DNA of 64,000 bases from the NCBI GenBank assembly GCA_019359115.1, contig JAHHHW010000167.1:1-64000 (forward strand), read 5' to 3'. Shown in pieces: positions 55,791-64,000 of the stretch. Within the stretch, counting starts at the first letter, position 1, and the number at the start of each line of letters is the position of its first letter. Both the position numbers and the translations under genes were made by a program. The notes beneath the pieces are model-generated. The model saw nothing but the letters and a program-made list of their open reading frames with translations. It was not told the origin of the DNA and did not search any database. The DNA comes from Pelatocladus maniniholoensis HA4357-MV3. Lineage in GTDB: Bacteria; Cyanobacteriota; Cyanobacteriia; Cyanobacteriales; Nostocaceae.

Positions 55791-56639
55791 CTAACGCAAT
55801 TCCCAAATTTTCTGTGCCAGTTGCACATGTAAATTGTGGCTGGCTTTATATGCCAAAAAATGAGCATGAGGGAAAATTCCTAATAAACTCAAATCTCCTA
55901 CTAGATCCAAAATTTTATGACGTACTGGCTCATTTGCAAATCTTAATGGTGGATTTAGCCAACCATCTGGCCCACACACAAGAGCATTTTCTAGGCTTCC
56001 ACCCTTAATTAACCCGGATTTTTGCAGGTATTCAATTTGATGTAGTAAACCAAAAGTACGGGCTGGGGCTATTTCTGTTGTAAAGTTAGCATCAGATTTT
56101 TCTGATTCCGGAAGTAGTGACCAGCTGTGCCATTGATTACCAATCGCAGGTAATTCAAAATTAATGCCGTAGGTAAAGCGAGTAGTTGGTGCAGGGAGAG
56201 CGCAAACAAAAGCATCGTCCTGACGAACCCATATAGGCTCATTGATAGATACAGCAATATTGGATTCTGTATTTGAGCTTTGGGACACTAAACCCACTTG
56301 AGCAATACTTTCTGCCCATAGTTTTGCCGAACCATCTAAAAGCGGTACTTCTGGCCCGTCAATTTCAATGCGAGCATTGTCTACACCCATACCCGCCAGT
56401 GCTGCTAATAAATGTTCCACAGTCCGAACACTTTTCTCATCTTTGCCTAACTGAGTTGAGAGAACAGTCTGACTGACGGCAGGTACTTGAGCTGGAATAA
56501 TTGGCGTGTTTGGTAAGTCTGTGCGGACAAAGTAACGTCCGCTATCTGCTTGTGTTGGTATGATCTGCACCCTAGTATTTACACCACTATGCAGTCCTAC
56601 CCCTGTAAGAATAATTTCAGCTGCGAGAGTTTGCTGCAT
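55791..56639 (-). CDS. lpxC: UDP-3-O-acyl-GlcNAc deacetylase
   Basis: LpxC is the zinc deacetylase of the committed step of lipid A synthesis. The chosen ATG at 56639 ([20 protein letters not shown]) fits the family. An earlier ATG at 56654 lies in a TGACTAATAAC-type repeat and is less likely. Zinc ligands are in [17 protein letters not shown] and in [15 protein letters not shown]. Length (282) is normal. Next upstream on the strand is bamA. Confidence 0.94.
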   Translation of the reverse strand: MQQTLAAEIILTGVGLHSGVNTRVQIIPTQADSGRYFVRTDLPNTPIIPAQVPAVSQTVLSTQLGKDEKSVRTVEHLLAALAGMGVDNARIEIDGPEVPLLDGSAKLWAESIAQVGLVSQSSNTESNIAVSINEPIWVRQDDAFVCALPAPTTRFTYGINFELPAIGNQWHSWSLLPESEKSDANFTTEIAPARTFGLLHQIEYLQKSGLIKGGSLENALVCGPDGWLNPPLRFANEPVRHKILDLVGDLSLLGIFPHAHFLAYKASHNLHVQLAQKIWELR

Positions 56640-56755
56640 ATAGTTATTAGTCATTAGTCATTTGTCCTCTGTCATTAGTCATTTGTTATTTGTCCATAGT
56701 CAAAAGTCCCTACGTTAACAAGTTTTTGACTATTAACCAATGACCAATGACGAAA

Positions 56756-59347
56756 TTAGAATCTTTCCCCAATACCAAAATTGATCCGGCTATCTCCTTC
56801 GTCATTGATGCCATAGTCAATGCGGATGGGACCGAGTGGGGACTGTACCCGCACACCAAGACCATAGCCGTAGCCAGTACCGCTTTTATCCAATAAATCT
56901 CCTACTTTTGTTTCTGTCCCCAAGTCAGTAGCAGCATCGAAAAATAGGGCGCCGCTAACTACAGAGAACACAGGAAAGCGATACTCAACAGTGGCTTGCA
57001 AGAAACTACTACTACTAGCTAATTGACCTTCGTCATAGCCTCGCACAGAGTTACTTCCACCCAAAGTAAAAGCTTCGTAAGGAGGTACATCACCTAATAT
57101 TGTTCCTCCTTGTACGTTGAAAGCAATAGTCTGCGCTCCTTTGCCAAAGCTAACAAATTTTACAGGCAGATAGTAGCTATAGCTACCTCGGATCTTGCTT
57201 GATAAAATCGTACCTAGACCTATTGGTACGGACTGGTCTAATCCCAAGCGGAAGAAGGAACCCCTAGTTGGTTGTAGAGCATTATCGCGTTTATCCCGGA
57301 CTGCTGCTAGTTGCAATGTCAGCAAGTCGTCCTGACCTGTTCCAGATTCAGTCAGGTCAATAATCTCTGTTGGTTGGTCATTTTTGTATACTGTTCCTCT
57401 CTTTCTGATATCGCCATCAGAATCACGAGTGGAAACTCGTTGATACCGTACACCAGCTGAAGCTGTCCATTCTGCACGTTCGTAGGGATTTTTAGACAAA
57501 GGACGGGTGAAGTTAACACCGCCACCTAGACGTAAAATTCGAGGAACATCTCCATCTGTAGATTCACTGTTTTTAAAGGTTTCAACATTGTCATCTTCAC
57601 CTTCAAAGATTAATGAAATCGAACGGCTACGGAAAAGATTTGTTGTATAGGAAGTTCGGTATGGATCTCCAGCTATCCAAGGATCTGTAAACCGGACATC
57701 AAACAGCAATTCCCGTTGACCAATTTCTAATTCGCCTCCCAGTTTCTGGTTTCTACCGTTGAGGTTTTGCTCTTGGTAACTGATAGTACCAAACAAGCCG
57801 CTAGCAGAACTGATACCTGCACCGGCGGCGATGGAACCACTGTTACGCTCAACTACATTAACTTGTACATCGACTTCACTGGGGTTGGTACCGGGGTTAA
57901 GAGAAACATTCACATCTTCAAATAGCCCCAGACTGTATACACGTTGTAAATCTTTTTGGATGATGTTGCGGTTGAATACTTGTCCGGGCTTTAATTGGAT
58001 TTCCCGTGTAATAATATACGGCTGTGTCCGCCCCCGGATCGGGTTTCCATTTTTATCGGTTTCTTGACCTTCTTTATTGCGGTATTGGACATTAATATTT
58101 TCTACTACCCCTTCTGCTACATTTAGCGTGACAACTCCATCTGGGGATACTTGCGGAGAGCCAACTACTTGTGCTAAGACGTACCCTTTGTCTTGATATA
58201 CCTTGAGTAACTTTTTAACACTGTCTTGCAACTCACGTAGGTTCAAGATTCTACCATACTGGCTACTAAAGATTTGATTGACAGTGTTTGGAGGTAATAC
58301 AGAAGCTACATTTGTACCAGGATTAGCGTCAATTTTTACTTGATTTAATACGGGATTTAACTGAACTAAAAATGTGACTCGTACCCCTAATGGTGTATCT
58401 TCTGGCACTGCTTGCACATTTGAGAAAAAACCAGTAGCAAAGACAGAGTTAATATCTTCTTGCAGTTGCGATCGCGTTGTTGTTCGTCCTGGTTGAGTAC
58501 GAATTACCCCGTAAACTTGGTTTTCTTGTTCTGCTGGTAGCGGTTGTCCACCTTCTGTTCTAACCACAACCTCTGATACTAATACGCGAGGTTCTGCTTC
58601 TGTTGTTGGTTGTTGATTAGTTGGTGGTTGTTGATTAGTTGGTGGTTGTTGATTAGTTGGCGGTTGTTGGTTAGTTGGTGGTTGTTGGTTAATTGGCGAT
58701 TGTTGATTAGTTGGTGGTTGTTGGTTAGTTGGCGATTGTTGATTAGTTGGCGATTGTTGATTAGTTGGCGATTGTTGATTAGTTGGTGGTTGTTGGTTAG
58801 TTGGTGGTTGTTGGTTAGTTGGCGGTTGAGTGTTTTGAGGAACAGCCGTGGGAGGATTCTGTGCAGTTTTTGAAGTTGTTAAAGTTGTTGTTGATGTTAC
58901 GCTTTTGGGTGTTGTCTTTAGTGCTGACGCACCGACAGTATTAACTAACACTTGTTGGTTTGCTGTCGATGTCCTAAGTGTTGTTGGCTGTGTTTTTTGA
59001 GAATTATGTATTTTTTTTGACGTATTGTTAGTTAGTCTAGATAAGTCTAATGTCGTCTTTTTCGCAGGAAAAACGGCGACAAATTCTTCTTTTTCTGGTT
59101 TTACCACTGCTGTTGTATCTTCGGCAGTCTCTGTAATATTTGGATTAATGGAAGTTGGGATTGTTACCTCTGCTTTTGTATCATTTGTTGGGAATCCTGC
59201 AACAACTTCTTGGTCTTGATTTGTTGTTGGGACGAAAAAATCTGCTGTTTTTTTGGAATTGTTCGCGGTTTGCGCGTTAGCATGAAGCGAACCGCTTAAA
59301 GGTGTGGCGATCGCCACCATAGTCATCAATACCGGAGACAAGCGCAT
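56756..59347 (-). CDS. bamA: Outer-membrane assembly protein BamA (Omp85)
   Basis: BamA inserts beta-barrel proteins into the outer membrane; cyanobacterial members are ancestral to chloroplast Toc75. The chosen ATG at 59347 (MRLSPVLMTMVAIA) begins a signal peptide; a GTG at 59374 gives nine more residues. A Thr/Pro-rich region with 12 copies of the hexapeptide (P/S)PTNQQ (58610-58825) precedes three POTRA domains. The 16-strand barrel follows (beginning near GSIAAGAGISSASGLFGTIS), ending with the phenylalanine signature (FGIGERF). Length (863) is normal apart from the repeat. Confidence 0.94.
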   Translation of the reverse strand: MRLSPVLMTMVAIATPLSGSLHANAQTANNSKKTADFFVPTTNQDQEVVAGFPTNDTKAEVTIPTSINPNITETAEDTTAVVKPEKEEFVAVFPAKKTTLDLSRLTNNTSKKIHNSQKTQPTTLRTSTANQQVLVNTVGASALKTTPKSVTSTTTLTTSKTAQNPPTAVPQNTQPPTNQQPPTNQQPPTNQQSPTNQQSPTNQQSPTNQQPPTNQQSPINQQPPTNQQPPTNQQPPTNQQPPTNQQPTTEAEPRVLVSEVVVRTEGGQPLPAEQENQVYGVIRTQPGRTTTRSQLQEDINSVFATGFFSNVQAVPEDTPLGVRVTFLVQLNPVLNQVKIDANPGTNVASVLPPNTVNQIFSSQYGRILNLRELQDSVKKLLKVYQDKGYVLAQVVGSPQVSPDGVVTLNVAEGVVENINVQYRNKEGQETDKNGNPIRGRTQPYIITREIQLKPGQVFNRNIIQKDLQRVYSLGLFEDVNVSLNPGTNPSEVDVQVNVVERNSGSIAAGAGISSASGLFGTISYQEQNLNGRNQKLGGELEIGQRELLFDVRFTDPWIAGDPYRTSYTTNLFRSRSISLIFEGEDDNVETFKNSESTDGDVPRILRLGGGVNFTRPLSKNPYERAEWTASAGVRYQRVSTRDSDGDIRKRGTVYKNDQPTEIIDLTESGTGQDDLLTLQLAAVRDKRDNALQPTRGSFFRLGLDQSVPIGLGTILSSKIRGSYSYYLPVKFVSFGKGAQTIAFNVQGGTILGDVPPYEAFTLGGSNSVRGYDEGQLASSSSFLQATVEYRFPVFSVVSGALFFDAATDLGTETKVGDLLDKSGTGYGYGLGVRVQSPLGPIRIDYGINDEGDSRINFGIGERF
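58610..58825 (-). repeat. 18-bp minisatellite inside bamA
   Basis: Twelve tandem 18-bp units (consensus on the plus strand TTGTTGATTAGTTGGTGG with GGT/GAT and GCGA/TGG variants) encode (P/S)P(T/I)NQQ in the periplasmic linker before the POTRA domains. The number is divisible in frame, so expansion or loss of units changes only linker length. Confidence 0.85.
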
Positions 59348-59431
59348 TTTATTCTGATTGTTCTTCACTTCCACACCATCAAATAGAGATTTAGCTTTTA
59401 GTCAAAAATTTTTGTTGGTCAATGGTCAACA

Positions 59432-59586
59432 GAGCATCCCAAATGTTTAAAATCCCCGCAGACTGGAAGTCTGGGGCTAGACAAACTTAGTCCGCGCAGG
59501 CGGACTAATTGTACCTACGTAGGCAGGCTTTGTTGTTCTAGCCGCGAATAGAAGTCGCTCTTGTTTTTTCAAAAATTGGGATGCTC
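59432..59586. mobile_element. Nested-hairpin palindromic element, 155 bp
   Basis: GAGCATCCCAA at 59432-59442 and its complement at 59576-59586 bound the element. Inside are a CCCCGCAGACT/AGTCTGGGG hairpin, an AGTCCGC/GCGGACT hairpin and a CCTACGTAGG palindrome. No coding frame. It lies between purC and bamA. The layout recalls the cassette at 2366-2533. Confidence 0.55.
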
Positions 59587-59623
59587 CCATAAATGCCCAA
59601 TGTCCACTCCTCACACTTCCCCA

Positions 59624-60361
59624 TTACCTTTTTTCCACCGCTTCTAGCACTCTTGTTAAAACCTCCTGGTAAGCATTCTCAACATTCCCTAAGTCCCGAC
59701 GAAAGCGGTCTTTATCTAGTACACGACGATTGGGGTCATCTCCTGCGGATATGTCCCACAAACGACAGGTATCGGGACTAATCTCATCTGCTAATAGCAA
59801 CTGTTGTTGTGAATTCAAACCAAATTCTAGTTTGAAGTCCACTAAGGTAATGCCACACCCCTGGAAAAACTCTTTGAGAAATTCGTTAATTTGCAATGCA
59901 AGATGGATTATACTGTCAACTTGTTCCGGAGTTGCTAATTCCAGAAGCAGGAGGCGATCGCGTGTCAACAATGGATCTCCCAATTCGTCGTTTTTATAAT
60001 AAAACTCCACTAATGGCATTTTGAGTACAGTACCCAGTACTAACCCTGTTTGTTGACAAAGACTACCTGCGGCTATGTTCCTGACAACTACTTCCAATGG
60101 CAATATTTTTACTGCCTTGATCCGCATTTGGTTTGAAGCAGGACTGTCAATAAAGTGGGTCTTGACACCACGGGTTTCTAGCTGTTGAAATATTTTACTA
60201 GAAATGATATTATTTATGTTTCCCTTATTTTCAATACTGCCGCGTTTTTGAGCGTTGAATGCTGTAGCATCATCTTTAAAAACAGCCAATAAAATTTCCG
60301 GGTTATCCGTGGGATAAATAATTTTGGCTTTGCCTTCGTATAACTTGGTTTGGGCAGTCAT
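59624..60361 (-). CDS. purC: SAICAR synthetase
   Basis: PurC joins CAIR and aspartate with ATP in purine synthesis. The 245-residue protein shows LYEGKAKIIYPTDNPEILLA, FKDDATAFNAQKRGSIENKG and HFIDSPASNQMRIKAVKILP. It also has the aspartate-binding ITLVDFKLEFG and ADEISPDTCRLWD. Start and length are normal. It lies upstream of bamA, a conserved neighbour order in cyanobacteria. Confidence 0.95.
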   Translation of the reverse strand: MTAQTKLYEGKAKIIYPTDNPEILLAVFKDDATAFNAQKRGSIENKGNINNIISSKIFQQLETRGVKTHFIDSPASNQMRIKAVKILPLEVVVRNIAAGSLCQQTGLVLGTVLKMPLVEFYYKNDELGDPLLTRDRLLLLELATPEQVDSIIHLALQINEFLKEFFQGCGITLVDFKLEFGLNSQQQLLLADEISPDTCRLWDISAGDDPNRRVLDKDRFRRDLGNVENAYQEVLTRVLEAVEKR

Positions 60362-60838
60362 GGTAGGAAGTAAATTTAAGTTCGATGGCTTGCTTCTATG
60401 CGTTTAGGCTTAACCATTTTATCTTTTGTTTTTCGTTATTAGTCATCAGTAAAACACTTAAGCAAAACTGTTGACTAAAGATAGATGCATAGAATAATAG
60501 TGGGAATTTAACATAAATTATCTATATTTGTGTTTATTGAAGTAGTCGCTATTTTCCACAAGAGAAAATTAATAATTTAAATGTATAAATTAGAACAATA
60601 TCATAAATTACTTAGTAATTAAAGTTAAATAAATTAGTATTTCACAATAATTGTGGAAAATCCGTAAACCTACTCAAAACTAAATAATGAATTTTTGACA
60701 AAATTAACCTTGGTAAGGATTAAATACTAAGAAACAAGGACTTCTTAACCTTTTTGCTTTATCGTTCCCAAGTTTTAAGAAAAATATCAAGATTGCCAGT
60801 TCTTCAGTTTGGGATTACAAAAAATAAGGAGGTGAAAA
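60362..60838. other. AT-rich intergenic stretch, no gene seen
   Basis: About 477 very AT-rich bases. They hold the divergent promoters of purC and the downstream small gene, which I could not place. No RNA gene or repeat was recognised. Confidence 0.4.
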
Positions 60839-61120
60839 TTGGATCAAAATATGCCTAACAAAGATGACTTTCTTTATCCTCGTGGTCGCTATTACGGTCA
60901 GGTAAAGCCAGAAAATTTGGTATTTAACGCGAATCTGCAAGAATTTGCCCAAAGAGTCAGCTATATCTGCAATTTAGAGACAGCTGGTAAAATATCTACT
61001 GAAGAGGCTTATGAAAAGATCAAGGGTCTTTGGAAAAGCTTGAAACAGGCAAAAAAACAGTTAAGAATTGGCGAAAACCCTTTCCGAATGGACGACGATG
61101 GTAATCAACCAGAAGATTAA
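60839..61120 (+). CDS. DUF7219 family small protein
   Basis: The 93-residue protein matches a cyanobacterial family now called DUF7219: DDFLYPRGRYYGQVKPENLV, then NANLQEFAQRVSYICNLETA, then a helix of Lys-rich heptads (KGLWKSLKQAKKQL). Function unknown. The start is TTG (60839), chosen because a perfect AAGGAGGTGA lies 5 bases upstream. The ATG at 60851 is too far from that site. Confidence 0.8.
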   Translation: MDQNMPNKDDFLYPRGRYYGQVKPENLVFNANLQEFAQRVSYICNLETAGKISTEEAYEKIKGLWKSLKQAKKQLRIGENPFRMDDDGNQPED

Positions 61121-61190
61121 AGAATTAAAAGTCATTAGTCATTAGTTATTGTCCTCGCGTCTGTGGATTTTTCTTGTCTGTGTATTCTTC

Positions 61191-61636
61191 TTATTTATGC
61201 ATCATTGTCCAAACTCCATCCCAAGAATTTAGTAGAGTTTCTCTAAGGTAAGTACGAGCGCGTTTCAAGTGAATATTGACAGTCTGATCTACTGGTCGGA
61301 TTTTTTTTGCTGATTCAAAGTACGCGATCGCACGCTTAAAATCCCGATTTAGATAAGCATCACGTCCAGAATTATAGTCAGACAGAAAATCTTGAGTTGC
61401 AGCGTTTTTAATGTAATTGCCTCTAGAATTTTCTCCAACATTGTTTCTAGGGCTTCATTATTAATAAGTTCAATTGCGCGCAGAAATTGCTGAAATTCCG
61501 CAGTAATAAAGTCTAATAAACAAACAAATTCATTAACCGAAAGATCTTTAACGCGACGTAGTAAAGCATGAGTGCGATTAACTTGAGTCAGTTCAGTTAA
61601 TGTAGCCAAAACACTACCAGTATTTAGAAGTGACAT
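61191..61636 (-). pseudogene. Remnant of a GAF/cyclase-type signalling protein
   Basis: The minus-strand frame from 61636 reads MSLLNTGSVLATLTELTQVN and later EFVCLLDFITAEFQQFLRAI, EALETMLEKILEAITLK. It resembles the helical lead that precedes a GAF domain in cyanobacterial sensors or cyclases. The frame then derails. In another frame the sequence continues as AATQDFLSDYNSGRDAYLNR, DFKRAIAYFESAKKIRP and ends SWDGVWTMMHK with TAA at 61191, a TPR-like tail known from adenylate cyclases. The two parts are joined with a frameshift near 61400-61440 and everything between them is missing, so this is a deletion remnant. Parent-family assignment is by recall. Confidence 0.6.
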
Positions 61637-61772
61637 GATTTTATATTAGGGGATCGGGGATTAGGGGACAAGGAGGACAAGGAGGACAAGGAGGACAAGG
61701 AAGAATTATTTAACAAGTCTCTTCCCAATACCCAATACCCAATACCCAATCCCCAATACCTGACCCATAAAA
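61637..61772. repeat. Short tandem repeats GGACAAGGA and CCCAATA
   Basis: Four near-copies of AAGGAGGAC lie at about 61669-61700 and five of CCCAATA (one CCCAATC) at about 61723-61757. No gene. Confidence 0.65.
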
Positions 61773-62906
61773 TTACGCTGCTTTCGGTAATTCTGAATAA
61801 ATTACCTTTTGATAATAATCTTGCAACTGACGAGTTGCAGCAGCCCATCCCCAGCGTTCCGCTTCTCTACGAGCATTTTGACGAATCGATTCTCGTTCTT
61901 GTTTCATTTCTAACAAGCGAACCGTAGCAGCGATCGCACCCTCGTCACCAGTATCTGGAGCAAATAGGTATCCATTGACACTATCTGTCACGATATCGGG
62001 AATGCCACCAGAGCAGGCTGCAACTACCGGACATCCAGCCGCCATTGCTTCTAGAAGTACTAAACCTAATGTTTCTGTGCGAGAAGGAAAGATAAAAGCA
62101 TCGGCGCTAGCAAAGGCTGATGCTAATTCTTTACCAACCAGATAGCCCACAAAATTGGTGTTTGTATTAGCAAAGTGTTTTTCTAAGGCTTGGCGGTGAG
62201 GGCCATCTCCCACTAGTGCTAGTCTGGCTTCGGGGATAGCTTCTAGTATGGGTTTGATCCGCTCAATTTCTTTTTCCACAGAAAGACGCCCAACGTATAG
62301 CAACAAAGGGCTATCTGGATGATTTTGTGATAGACGCGATCGCATTTCTTCACTAGTTAAGCTAGGATGAAATGTCTCTGTGTCTACTCCCCGTTGCCAC
62401 AACTTGACTCTTTCAATGCCGTGCGTTGTTAGTTCCTCCATCATCGCTGTAGAGGTACATAGATTTAAAGCTGCTTGATTGTGACCTGCTTTCAGTAATT
62501 CCCACAAGAAGCCTTCCAACATTCCTAAACCGTAATGTTGGAGATATTGAGGCAAGTGGGTATGATAAGAAGCCACCAAAGGAATGTTAAGTATCTTGCT
62601 ATAGAATATACCAGCTAATCCTAAAACTGCTGGATTGACCACATGAATAATATCTGGCTGAAACCGTTCGACTGTATGACCAATTGCTGGGCGAGGCAGT
62701 GCCATTTTTAACTCTGGATAGAGTGGCAGCGGAAAACCAGAGACACCATATACTTTGGCTCCTTTATATTCTGTAATACCGCCTTCTGGGCAAATCACTA
62801 GTACTTCGTCGCCACTGCGTTGTAAATGTTCAATACTATGACTTAAGCGTGTGACAATGCCGTCAAGCTTAGGCAAAAAGGTTTCGGTAAATAGAGCAAT
62901 CCTCAT
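61773..62906 (-). CDS. sqdX: Sulfoquinovosyltransferase SqdX
   Basis: SqdX moves sulfoquinovose from its UDP form to diacylglycerol, the last step of sulfolipid SQDG synthesis for thylakoid membranes. The 377-residue GT4 protein begins MRIALFTETFLPKLDGIVTR. It has HVVNPAVLGLAGIFYSKILN, LLYVGRLSVEKEIERI and the E-x7-E nucleotide-binding region PSRTETLGLVLLEAMAAG. sqdB lies nearby upstream on the same strand, with one small gene between, which supports the SqdX call over other GT4 enzymes. Confidence 0.92.
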   Translation of the reverse strand: MRIALFTETFLPKLDGIVTRLSHSIEHLQRSGDEVLVICPEGGITEYKGAKVYGVSGFPLPLYPELKMALPRPAIGHTVERFQPDIIHVVNPAVLGLAGIFYSKILNIPLVASYHTHLPQYLQHYGLGMLEGFLWELLKAGHNQAALNLCTSTAMMEELTTHGIERVKLWQRGVDTETFHPSLTSEEMRSRLSQNHPDSPLLLYVGRLSVEKEIERIKPILEAIPEARLALVGDGPHRQALEKHFANTNTNFVGYLVGKELASAFASADAFIFPSRTETLGLVLLEAMAAGCPVVAACSGGIPDIVTDSVNGYLFAPDTGDEGAIAATVRLLEMKQERESIRQNARREAERWGWAAATRQLQDYYQKVIYSELPKAA

Positions 62907-63151
62907 AAAATATCATTCACTACAGGCAGGGTGTTCAGATAATCTCAAGCTTCTGGACAACTTCCAGTATTACTCACAGGGTATACTGTCTCATGCGTTA
63001 CAATCAATTCCACGCGACCAAAAATCAGTTATCAGTTACCAATTAATAATTGATAAGTGTTTACCAATGTGATTTTTCATCCTTGATAAACAGACTGGCC
63101 GTCATACTGTGCGAGAATGTGACGACCAGGTTGATCAATATGTTTTTGAAG

Positions 63152-63448
63152 TCAAGATGTTTTGTTTGGCAGGGTGCAAATACCATGAATGCCAATGACT
63201 GCTATTACCCCACCTAACAAAACTCCGACCCCTTCAGCAAAGCAATTAATTCTGTGTCTGTTTTCTGCTGCTTCAGCAACAAGTAAGTCACTCACCTTTA
63301 CAGATGGGGACTTTACAACTTGTTGATAATTTTTATGAACTGCATCTAATGTTACCCATTCAGGAAACAGATAGTAGACACTGATGCTACTAAATGCAAC
63401 TCCAGGTAACACAACAAACACAAATAGAACAAGCGATCGCATATTCAT
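63152..63448 (-). CDS. Small membrane protein between sqdB and sqdX
   Basis: The 98-residue protein has an N-terminal hydrophobic segment (LVLFVFVVLPGVAFSSISVY), a polar middle of about 45 residues and a second hydrophobic segment (GVGVLLGGVIAVIGIHGICT). No family was recognised. It starts 6 bases after the sqdB stop, so it is probably co-transcribed with sqdB; sqdX follows 245 bases later. A role in sulfolipid synthesis is possible from position only. Confidence 0.6.
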   Translation of the reverse strand: MNMRSLVLFVFVVLPGVAFSSISVYYLFPEWVTLDAVHKNYQQVVKSPSVKVSDLLVAEAAENRHRINCFAEGVGVLLGGVIAVIGIHGICTLPNKTS

Positions 63449-63454
63449 GCTTTG

Positions 63455-64000
<546 letters not shown>

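Noticed and set aside
58610-58873. Open frame opposite the bamA repeat, rich in Trp and Leu
   Set aside because: It is the antisense of the 18-bp minisatellite and has no conserved features.

Overview
The window is chromosomal DNA of a cyanobacterium, most likely a filamentous Nostocales-type species. The evidence is the very frequent HIP1 octamer GCGATCGC, an AT-leaning base composition, Psb27, the sulfolipid genes sqdB and sqdX, CofH, the order purC-bamA-lpxC-fabZ-lpxA-lpxB, cyanobacterial small-protein families (DUF2839, DUF7219) and many short tandem repeats (ACTGATA-, CCCAATA- and CCTTGTC-type) with small palindromic elements between genes. No tRNA or rRNA gene was seen.

Layout. Bases 1-9800 hold a truncated glycogen synthase, two PRC-barrel/DUF2382 paralogues, a histidine-kinase-like protein with a degenerate ATP site, RNase III, an acetyltransferase fragment, a prolyl oligopeptidase and a Uma2-type nuclease. 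Bases 9800-27400 are mostly housekeeping: SbcC, an ABC ATPase with a GNAT enzyme, a HAD phosphatase overlapping QueG, a GT2-GtrA glycosyltransferase, CofH, Psb27, a secreted glycosidase-like protein, 5-formyl-THF cyclo-ligase, a transporter-like HEAT protein and IF-3.

Bases 27800-42530 form a complete type I-D CRISPR-Cas locus. In order: a divergent WYL-type regulator; an intergenic region with three palindromes spaced 53-54 bp apart; cas3'; a RAMA-domain protein; a DUF433/DUF5615 toxin-antitoxin-like pair; cas10d, csc2 and csc1; a small gene on the opposite strand; cas6, cas4, cas1 and cas2; a leader with a near-consensus promoter; and 19 repeats with 18 spacers. The last repeat ends in a mutated base, so the cas2-proximal end is the leader end. 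The RAMA gene and the toxin-antitoxin pair lie inside the cas transcription unit and run by overlapping codons into cas10d. This is the most unusual feature of the window.

Beyond the array lies a dead IS1634-type element that carries a second, smaller inverted-repeat element inside its transposase. Bases 44500-64000 return to core genes: a di-haem cytochrome c, SecA, a helicase-like protein without a normal ATP site, an M48 protease, the lipid A / outer-membrane cluster lpxB-lpxA-fabZ-lpxC-bamA followed by purC, and the sulfolipid genes sqdX and sqdB (the latter cut by the window edge). Several gene remnants and small palindromic cassettes point to an active history of insertion and decay.
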